Shown here: one piece after another, positions 57,987 through 64,000 of the stretch | Position numbering within the stretch: position 1 is the first letter of the stretch | Layout of the letters: every line of letters starts with the position of its first letter | NCBI GenBank assembly: GCA_044226865.1 | Contig: JBGAGE010000001.1 | Span: forward strand, 806,001-870,000 | Direction of reading: 5' to 3' | Length of the DNA stretch: 64,000 nt | Source: TMP-86 sp044226865 | GTDB taxonomy: Bacteria > Pseudomonadota > Gammaproteobacteria > Steroidobacterales > Steroidobacteraceae | The notes under the pieces: generated by a model | The model's database searches: none | Told to the model about the DNA's origin: nothing | The model's input: only the letters and a program-made list of their open reading frames with translations | Translations under genes and position numbers: made by a program

Positions 57987-59099
57987 TCAGATTCCCGTTT
58001 TGAACCGTTGCCAGGCACGGTTGAAGATTCGGGTTTCCAGGGGCGTGTAGAGGCGGCCCAGCGCGAATCGTGCGCGCACCTCCGGTGGCGGGAACACGGC
58101 CGGATTGTTGCGCACCGCGGGTTCCAGCAGGCCCACGGCTGCGCCATTGCCTGAACCGAATCCGATGTCGCGCACCACCGCCGCCGACACTTCCGGCCGC
58201 ATGATGAAATCGATGAAGGCTTGCGCGCCGTTTGGGTTGGGTGCATCCGCGGGGATGGCGATGGCGTCGATGAACAGGGGCACGCGCTCGCGCGGGAAGG
58301 CGTATTCCACCACGCGCTTGCCCTGGGCTTCGCGCACCATGCGCCGCGCGATCATCGCATCGCCCGAGTAGCCCAGCGCCAGGCACAGCTCGCCATTGGC
58401 CAATTGCTCGAAGTAGCCCGAGCTCGCGATGCGGCGCAGGAAGGGCTTGGCCTCCAGGAGCTTGGCGACCACGGCGTCCAACGCCGCGGTGTCGGTGGAC
58501 AGGTCGGGCTGGCCCAGGTAGCGCGCTACCATGGGCAGGACGTCCTGCCAGTTGTCCAGGATGCTGATGCCACAGCCCGTGACCTTCGCCGCCAGTTCCT
58601 TCTTGAACAATAGGTCCAGCGGATTGGCCGGGAAATTCGGCAGGAGCGAGCGGACCTTGTCCCGGTCATACATGATCCCGACGGTGCCCCACATCCACGG
58701 CACGGCATGGTGATTACCGGGATCCACCGCTTGCAGCACCTGCATCACCTGCGCATCGGCGTTCTTCAGGTTGGGCAGTTGCGCCTTGTCGAGCTTGCGG
58801 AAGAAGCCCCTGGGCGCCTCGCGACCCAGGTGCGGTGCCGCATTGACGATCACCAGGTCGTAACCCGAATGCCCGACCGAGAGCACGGTTTCCACCGTGT
58901 CCGGGCTGTCGAAAACGGAGTAATTGACGCGGATGCCCGTCTGCGCCTGGAACTGATCGCGCAGGGATTTGGGGAAATAATCCGTCCAGGAATACAGGTT
59001 CAGCACCTTGGCGCGCTCTTGCGCGGGCGCCGCGTGTGCGGCAAACAACAAGCACGCCAGCAACAGCCAGTTGATTGCGCGTAGGGCGGACGCGTTCAC
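57987..59099 (-). CDS. Polyamine ABC transporter binding protein (PotF/PotD-like)
   Basis: The 370-residue protein has a signal peptide (about 1-27, WLLLACLLFAAHAAPA) and the polyamine-binding fold with VLNLYSWTDYFPKSLRDQFQ at the start of the mature part, WMWGTVGIMYDRDKV and PNPNGAQAFIDFIMRPEV. Binding proteins of this family capture putrescine or related amines in the periplasm. No permease or ATPase partner is nearby. GTG 59099 overlaps the agmatine deiminase stop by GTGA, so the two are coupled, suggesting agmatine or putrescine as ligand (inference). Confidence 0.88.
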   Translation of the reverse strand: MNASALRAINWLLLACLLFAAHAAPAQERAKVLNLYSWTDYFPKSLRDQFQAQTGIRVNYSVFDSPDTVETVLSVGHSGYDLVIVNAAPHLGREAPRGFFRKLDKAQLPNLKNADAQVMQVLQAVDPGNHHAVPWMWGTVGIMYDRDKVRSLLPNFPANPLDLLFKKELAAKVTGCGISILDNWQDVLPMVARYLGQPDLSTDTAALDAVVAKLLEAKPFLRRIASSGYFEQLANGELCLALGYSGDAMIARRMVREAQGKRVVEYAFPRERVPLFIDAIAIPADAPNPNGAQAFIDFIMRPEVSAAVVRDIGFGSGNGAAVGLLEPAVRNNPAVFPPPEVRARFALGRLYTPLETRIFNRAWQRFKTGI

Positions 59100-60127
59100 G
59101 CTGCCGCCCGCGGCTGCTGCTGCGTGATGCAATGAAAGCCGCCGCCGCCGATGGCGATGGCGCCGATCGGTAGCATGATGATGCGCCGCCCGGGGAAGGC
59201 GCGGCGCAGGAGCGACTCCACCCGCGCATCCGCCGCAATGCCATAGGCCGGCGCGATCACCGCGCCATTGGTGAGGTAGAAGTTCACGTACGAGCGGCAG
59301 TAGCGCTCGCCCACGGCGCAGGCGTGGTCGGCTTCCTCGATGGGCAGCAGTTCCAGATGCCGGCCCTTTGCATCCGTGGCCAGTTCCAGGGCGCGCCGGT
59401 TCTCGGCGAGGATTTCGTGGCGTGGATCGGTGGGATCCTGCAGGGTCTCCACCAGGGCCTTGCCGGGCGCGGTGAAGGCCATCAGGCCATCGATGTGTCC
59501 ATTGGTCTCGAGTTCAGTGGGATCGCCCGGCAACCAGATGACCTTGCGCACCCCCAGCATGCGCACGAGCTCACGCTCGACTTCCTGCTTGCTCATTCCC
59601 GGATTGCGGTTGGGATTCAGCAGGCAGGTCTCGGTGGTCACCAGCGTGCCTTCGCCGTCGCTGAAGATGGCGCCGCCTTCCAGCACCAGGGGCGAGCGCG
59701 CCACGGGTACCTGCAGATGCTCGGCGATGCGCCCGGCGAGCTGCGCATCCTGGTCGTGCGGGTGGTATTTCCCGCCCCAGGCGTTGAAGGTGAAGGCCGT
59801 GGCCATCAGGCCGCCGACGCCGTTCACCAGGAAGGTGGGACCGGAGTCCCGCGTCCAGGAGTCATCGATGGGCAGGGGCAGCACCTGAACCGAGCAACCG
59901 CATTCGCGCTGGGCCTCGCCGGCCAGGGCAGGCGGTGCAATCATCAGCAGGGGCTCGAACTGTGCGATGGTGCGGGCGAGCCGCGCATAGTCCTGCCGCA
60001 CTGCCTGCAGGTGTTCACCCCAGATTTCGTCGCGGCAGGGCCAGGCCATCCAGGTGGCCGAGTGCGGCTCGAATTCTCCCGGTATGCGCCAACCGCGCGC
60101 GCCGGCATCGAAGGGAACATCAGCCAA
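59096..60127 (-). CDS. aguA: Agmatine deiminase
   Basis: This 343-residue guanidino-modifying enzyme matches AguA. It has DDSWTRDSGPTF, ETNGHIDG and the catalytic Cys in GGGGFHCITQQQP near the C-terminus, with the expected length of about 350. It converts agmatine to N-carbamoylputrescine and ammonia in the cytoplasm. The normal partner AguB (N-carbamoylputrescine amidohydrolase) is not in this window. It precedes the PotF-like binding protein on the same strand with a 4-base overlap. The BLUF-SCHIC gene starts 21 bases upstream on the same strand. Confidence 0.95.
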   Translation of the reverse strand: MADVPFDAGARGWRIPGEFEPHSATWMAWPCRDEIWGEHLQAVRQDYARLARTIAQFEPLLMIAPPALAGEAQRECGCSVQVLPLPIDDSWTRDSGPTFLVNGVGGLMATAFTFNAWGGKYHPHDQDAQLAGRIAEHLQVPVARSPLVLEGGAIFSDGEGTLVTTETCLLNPNRNPGMSKQEVERELVRMLGVRKVIWLPGDPTELETNGHIDGLMAFTAPGKALVETLQDPTDPRHEILAENRRALELATDAKGRHLELLPIEEADHACAVGERYCRSYVNFYLTNGAVIAPAYGIAADARVESLLRRAFPGRRIIMLPIGAIAIGGGGFHCITQQQPRAAA

Positions 60128-60148
60128 GGGTGGACCCGCAGAAGACGT

Positions 60149-61366
60149 TCAGGCGCAACGGCCGACGCTGGTGCAGGCCACGGCAGTGACCAGCCGTTCC
60201 GCCGCGGGCACGGAGTCTGTGACGCTGACGCAACCCGCATCCGCGCCCACCTGTATGGAAGAAGACGGGCACTCGGCGAAGACGCGGCCGTCGACGATGA
60301 TGGCCAGGTGCGGATTGACCGAGGCCTCGTGTGCCGCCCGGATGCTCTCACCCATGGCGGGGAGCTGATGATCATGACGCAGCGCATTGCTCATGGAGAG
60401 GTCCAGTACGTCGAACCAATGCTCGTGGACCAATTCGCTCAGGTCGGCATCATGGCGGGGGAACTCGCAGGTGACCTGCCAGCCGGCGTGCCAGAACAAC
60501 TCCGAGGCCATCCCGGCACCCAGCATGTGCGGTTCGCCCGGCTGCGGGGCCACCAGCACGCTGCGATTGGGGCGCCAGCCCGCGGTCAGCGGCTCGAATT
60601 GCTCGCCCACGCGCCGGGCCTCGCAGCTCAGCCGCCCCAGGGACAGGGTCATCTGCATCTCATCGCAGCGGTCCTCGTACCACAGGCTTCCCAGGTAGCG
60701 CGCGGTGGGTTCGAAGATTTCCTGGTAGAGCGATTCCAGCGAGGCGCCTGCTTCGATCAACGTGCGGATGAACTCGGTGGCGGCCGCGGTATCGATGCCA
60801 CGCAGGAGCGTGGCCAATTCCGCCACCGCATCGGAGCGAGGATGCCAGAGCAGGGGTGAGGCTGAATCCACCGGGTGCTTCCTCTTGAGCTGGGGAATGA
60901 CGATGTCTCCCAGCAGTTGTTCCCATTGCGCGGGGCTGGCGGACCCGGTCTCGGGCGCGGATCGCAGGGCCGCTTTTTCATCCGCCAGCACTTCCGTCGA
61001 AGACAGTGTGGACCCGCGATGCGCCACGCGCATATGCCAGTTTCCGAAATGGCGCCGCGGTATGTACTGCTCCCGCGTCACCTCGACCTGGCAATGGCGG
61101 GGATCGCTGCGAATGGATTCGAACACCCGCGAGAGCGCCTCACTGGGGCCTTCCAGCCACTGAAAGAAGCGGCCTTGATCGTAGACGAGGAGTCCGGTGA
61201 TGGATTCGGCGCGGTTGCGTGTTTCCGCCTGGCGCCGCAGGTGGTTCAGTTCGGATTCAGTGGGGGGGACGACGGCACGGCTGCGGCAGGTCATCATCGA
61301 TACCGGCATGCCACGAGCATCGACGCCGGCGGCCGGAAACGCGAATGAGGGCTTTTGCTGCATCAT
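60149..61366 (-). CDS. AppA-like BLUF-SCHIC protein with altered flavin site
   Basis: The 405-residue protein has a BLUF-type N-terminal domain (about 20-115) and a C-terminal SCHIC/B12-binding-like domain (about 265-400). BLUF landmarks are RSRAVV, RNRAESITGLLVYDQGRFFQWLEGP with Asn51 and Gln69, and FGNWHM with Trp110. The flavin-contact Tyr expected before RSRA is a Cys (Cys27), so light sensing may be lost or changed. The C-terminal part has PGEPHMLG with His280, the haem or cobalamin-contact His of AppA/PpaA SCHIC domains. AppA relieves repression of photosynthesis genes in purple bacteria. No partner regulator (PpsR/CrtJ) is in the window. An aerobic or redox/cobalamin sensor role is an alternative. 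Confidence 0.8.
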   Translation of the reverse strand: MMQQKPSFAFPAAGVDARGMPVSMMTCRSRAVVPPTESELNHLRRQAETRNRAESITGLLVYDQGRFFQWLEGPSEALSRVFESIRSDPRHCQVEVTREQYIPRRHFGNWHMRVAHRGSTLSSTEVLADEKAALRSAPETGSASPAQWEQLLGDIVIPQLKRKHPVDSASPLLWHPRSDAVAELATLLRGIDTAAATEFIRTLIEAGASLESLYQEIFEPTARYLGSLWYEDRCDEMQMTLSLGRLSCEARRVGEQFEPLTAGWRPNRSVLVAPQPGEPHMLGAGMASELFWHAGWQVTCEFPRHDADLSELVHEHWFDVLDLSMSNALRHDHQLPAMGESIRAAHEASVNPHLAIIVDGRVFAECPSSSIQVGADAGCVSVTDSVPAAERLVTAVACTSVGRCA

Positions 61367-61497
61367 CGGCGTTCCTTGGATCAGGCCTTCGACCGGGCAC
61401 GCGGGACCATCGCGGCAAAACTATGTTCCTTCGCCGTTTGGGCGTCAAGCGCCTCGTGGGGTACGTGACGCTCGAACCGCCGTCCGTGCGTAACGGG

Positions 61498-62427
61498 TCA
61501 GCGTGCGCTTGGGCTCGCCGGGGCAGCTTCCAGCAGAAACGGATTCACCACGGCAGCGACCGCAGCGGGGTCATCCCAGTAGGGGTTGTGGCCGTAGTCC
61601 GGGAAGACGTGGACCTTCGCCGTGGGCAGCCCCTTGCGCAATGCGCAGCGCGCGGGCTCGGAGATGAGCGCGTCTTTGTCGCCCCAGATCAACAAGGTGG
61701 GCGCCGTCAGCCGCGGCAGGGTGGCCTGCAGGTCGAGGCCGGTGAAACCCTGGTCTATCAACGCCAGCCACACGCGCACCGGGATGGCGGCCGCATCGCG
61801 GCGCTGACGCCGTGTCACATCGGGCTCGGGCGCATTCGCATTGCCGTACCAGTCGTTCATGAACTTCGAATGAGGGTCGATGGGATCCTGCATGTGCAGC
61901 AGCGCCTCGCGCATGCCGCCCAGCGGTGAGGTGGGCGTTCCGCATTCCGGGCGCGAGCCGCCCGAGGAGCCGATGAGCACCACGTTCCGTGTGCGTTGCG
62001 GCCAGGTTTCCGCAAACATCTGCGTGATGATGCTGCCCATCGAGTGGCCGACGATGTGTGCCGACTCGACGTGCAGGTGATCCAGCAGGAGCTTGACGTC
62101 GTAGGCCATGTCCAGGCGCGTGTAGCAGCATTCCGGCCGGCTGGAGCGGCCGTGCCCGCGCGCATCCACCAGGATCAGCCGCAGGTGCGGATCCAGGTAG
62201 GGCAGGAGCGGAGCCCAGTTACGTGCATTGTTGGTGAAGCCGTGGATCAGCACCACGGGGATGCCATCGCGTGGGCCGAGGTCGGCATAGGCGAGCGTGA
62301 TGCCGTTGGGCAGGGCCGCCGACTTCATGCCCGCATCGAAGGCATCGAGATCGACGGGGGGCGGATTGGCGGGCGCGCCGAACGGCGCGATCAACAAGCC
62401 GAGGAACACGGTCATCAGGGTTTTCAT
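61498..62427 (-). CDS. Exported alpha/beta-hydrolase
   Basis: This is a 309-residue protein with a signal peptide (about 1-22, LMTVFLGLLIAPFGAPA). The alpha/beta-hydrolase fold shows IPVVLIHGFTNNARNW, the nucleophile elbow GHSMGSI (Ser in GHSMG), LLIWGDKDALI (acid) and FPDYGHNPYWDDP (His). Substrate is not determinable; esterases, haloperoxidase-like and lipase-like enzymes share this pattern. The 131-base gap 61367-61497 before the BLUF gene holds nothing obvious. It starts 18 bases after the histidine kinase stop on the same strand. Confidence 0.83.
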   Translation of the reverse strand: MKTLMTVFLGLLIAPFGAPANPPPVDLDAFDAGMKSAALPNGITLAYADLGPRDGIPVVLIHGFTNNARNWAPLLPYLDPHLRLILVDARGHGRSSRPECCYTRLDMAYDVKLLLDHLHVESAHIVGHSMGSIITQMFAETWPQRTRNVVLIGSSGGSRPECGTPTSPLGGMREALLHMQDPIDPHSKFMNDWYGNANAPEPDVTRRQRRDAAAIPVRVWLALIDQGFTGLDLQATLPRLTAPTLLIWGDKDALISEPARCALRKGLPTAKVHVFPDYGHNPYWDDPAAVAAVVNPFLLEAAPASPSAR

Positions 62428-62445
62428 GCCCCGATGGTAACGCGA

Positions 62446-64000
62446 TCAAGCGGCAGCCGAAACCTCACGCAAGGCCTGCACCACCCGCACATGTTCACGG
62501 CCGAGTTCGCCTCCGAGCTGCCGCAGTGCGGCCTGTTCCGCGCCCGCGCTCGCCGATTCGAATTGACGGCACAGCGATGCAAGGTTCAATGCGCCCACAT
62601 TGCCGCTGCTGGAGGCCAACGCGTGCGCCGCCTGCCGCGCGCCATCGCGATCGCCGCCGGCGAGGGCCGTATGCAGCTTTTCGATGAGCGTCTGCGAGTT
62701 GGTCAAGTACAACCCGATGACCTTCTCCAGCAGGCTCGGTGCGCCCGGTTTGCTCAGGGCCCGTATCTGCTCCAGCGCGGCCGGATCGAGAACGCGGGGA
62801 TTGTCGTCCGCCGCCGGCGGCGTCGATGCGGTTTGCGCGCACATGCCAAGAATCTCCTGTAGTTGCTGCATGGTAAACGGTTTGCTCAGGTAATGGTCCA
62901 TCCCGGCCGCGTGGCAGCGGGCCGCATCGCCGCTCAGCGCATTTGCGGTGAGCGCGATCACCGGCGTTCGAGGCCGGCGGTTCTGCATTTCCCAGGCGCG
63001 GAAGTTGCGGGTTGCCTGGTAGCCGTCCAGTTCCGGCATCTGGCAGTCCATCAGGACCGCATCGAAGCTGCGCTCGCTCAAGGCGGCGAGCGCCTCCAGG
63101 CCATTCCATGCGCTGCTGACCTTCACGCCGAGCTCGCGCAGCATGGCCTGCGCCACTTCCTGGTTCACCGGGTTGTCCTCGACCAGCAGCACATGCCGGG
63201 GCAGGGGAAGCTGTTGGCGCAGCTGCCCGGGCGATGACTCGGGCGCGGGCTTGGTGGTGGCCGCACTCATGGGCTCTGCCGCGAGGATGGAGGTGAGGCA
63301 GGTGTGCAATTGCGGCTGGCGCACCGGCTTGCTCAACCAGGCCGTGGGCGAACCGCAGGCATTGTCGCCCAGGGCGAAGGAGGCCGACACCGAGCTCATC
63401 ATGATCAAGGGCGCGTTGCGATACGCGGGAAGCTTGCGGACCGCATGCGCAAGGGACAGCCCGTTCAATCCCGGCATCTGCATGTCGAACATCAGCGCAT
63501 CGAACTCGCGCGCTTTTCCCCCGCCGGCGGATTCCAGCAGGCGCAGGGCCGCCTCGCCAGTGGAGGCGCTGGTGACCTTGATGCCCCAGCTATGCAGATG
63601 TTGTTCCAGGATTTCGCGATTGGTGGCATTGTCATCGACGATCAGGACCCGCTTGCCGTCCAGGCGCGCGGGCTTCAAGCCGCTGGCGGTGGCCGGGTCG
63701 GGCGCGAGGCAGATGGTGAAGCTGAAGGTCGAGCCCTGTCCGGGTGCCGACGACAGGCTGATCTCGCCACCCATGAGGGTGACCAGCTGCTTGCAGATGG
63801 CGAGCCCCAGTCCCGTGCCGCCGTACTTGCGCGTGGTGGAATTGTCCTCCTGCGCGAAGGATTCGAAGATGGAGGCGTGGTTCTCCTGCTTGATGCCGAT
63901 GCCGCTGTCGCGCACGTCGACGCGGAAATTCAGGCCGGCGGCCGTGGTCGGCAACTGGCGCACCGATACACGCACTTCGCCGCGATCGGTGAACTTCACG
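62446..64000 (-). CDS. Hybrid sensor histidine kinase, C-terminal part (5' end outside window)
   Basis: The frame runs off the right edge, so the sensor and dimerisation parts are missing. What remains is an ATPase domain (GIGIKQENHASIFESFAQ, GGTGLGLAICKQL) at about 1-115, a first receiver domain with VLIVDDNATN and phospho-Asp in FDMQMPG, a second receiver domain with VLLVEDNPVN and MDCQMPE, and a C-terminal HPt domain with the phospho-His in AHALASSSGNVGAL. This is a multi-step phosphorelay protein of the BarA/ArcB type, likely acting on a separate response regulator not in the window. Confidence 0.92.
   Translation of the reverse strand, partial: VKFTDRGEVRVSVRQLPTTAAGLNFRVDVRDSGIGIKQENHASIFESFAQEDNSTTRKYGGTGLGLAICKQLVTLMGGEISLSSAPGQGSTFSFTICLAPDPATASGLKPARLDGKRVLIVDDNATNREILEQHLHSWGIKVTSASTGEAALRLLESAGGGKAREFDALMFDMQMPGLNGLSLAHAVRKLPAYRNAPLIMMSSVSASFALGDNACGSPTAWLSKPVRQPQLHTCLTSILAAEPMSAATTKPAPESSPGQLRQQLPLPRHVLLVEDNPVNQEVAQAMLRELGVKVSSAWNGLEALAALSERSFDAVLMDCQMPELDGYQATRNFRAWEMQNRRPRTPVIALTANALSGDAARCHAAGMDHYLSKPFTMQQLQEILGMCAQTASTPPAADDNPRVLDPAALEQIRALSKPGAPSLLEKVIGLYLTNSQTLIEKLHTALAGGDRDGARQAAHALASSSGNVGALNLASLCRQFESASAGAEQAALRQLGGELGREHVRVVQALREVSAAA

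Noticed and set aside
1..64000. tRNA genes, rRNA, CRISPR arrays, insertion sequences or prophage
   Set aside because: No cloverleaf ends, regularly spaced repeats, transposase or phage structural genes were recognised anywhere in the window.

Overview
The window is gene-dense, high-GC (roughly two thirds G+C) bacterial chromosome with no tRNA, rRNA, insertion sequence or CRISPR array that I can see. No gene-free stretch exceeds about 190 bases. The gene families point to a proteobacterium, most likely a gammaproteobacterium: a high-potential iron-sulfur protein, a GbdR-like AraC regulator, heterotetrameric sarcosine oxidase, ImuA/ImuB/DnaE2, and LexA boxes of the CTGT-N8-ACAG type. The genus cannot be fixed from this sequence.

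Positions 1-38286 are mostly about trimethylammonium compounds. Genes at 697-5214 (minus strand) look like carnitine-to-betaine catabolism: a beta-keto acid cleavage enzyme, a thioesterase, an ADP-forming acyl-CoA ligase and a CaiD-like hydratase, followed by HiPIP and a NUDIX gene. Next come a choline/betaine ABC importer whose binding protein and permease are fused (5316-8281) and, divergently, betB and betA (8471-11607), which oxidise choline to glycine betaine. After two signalling genes (GGDEF-EAL and HDOD) lie soxBDAG, dimethylglycine dehydrogenase, a gbdR-like regulator and purU (15167-24643).

The centre of interest is 24765-32523. This is a corrinoid methyl-transfer module with a corrinoid protein, DUF1638, a PF13769 protein, a MetV-like Cys protein, MetF, a methyl-THF:corrinoid methyltransferase, a 2Fe-2S/ASKHA corrinoid activator and a non-pyrrolysine MttB-family methyltransferase. 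No Rieske-type GbcAB betaine demethylase is present, so this module probably removes the first methyl group of glycine betaine and hands it to tetrahydrofolate. Dimethylglycine dehydrogenase and sarcosine oxidase would then finish the route to glycine. Direct repeats of TGNCGC with 21-bp periodicity stand 75-83 bases upstream of three of these operons, as expected for an AraC-type activator. A trimethyllysine dioxygenase plus aldolase pair (36069-38286) would feed methylated lysine into the same network.

Positions 38335-46652 are accessory. They hold a compact Zorya-like MotA/MotB cassette with a third small Cys/His protein, a TetR gene with a 20-bp-arm perfect inverted repeat over its start codon, an SRPBCC protein, and several exported enzymes, including an M20 peptidase with altered metal ligands.

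Positions 46681-55878 carry SOS mutagenesis genes. imuB-dnaE2 and imuA-ydeI are split about 4 kb apart, but each half has a nearly identical LexA-box promoter that appears to make a leaderless mRNA. Between them are a putative nucleotidyltransferase pair, tyrS and an exported DUF711 protein. The right end (55955-64000) has a TrhA/hemolysin III protein, an amidohydrolase, a PotF-like binding protein with agmatine deiminase, a BLUF-SCHIC (AppA-like) protein lacking the flavin-contact tyrosine, an exported alpha/beta hydrolase, and the C-terminal part of a hybrid histidine kinase running off the window.
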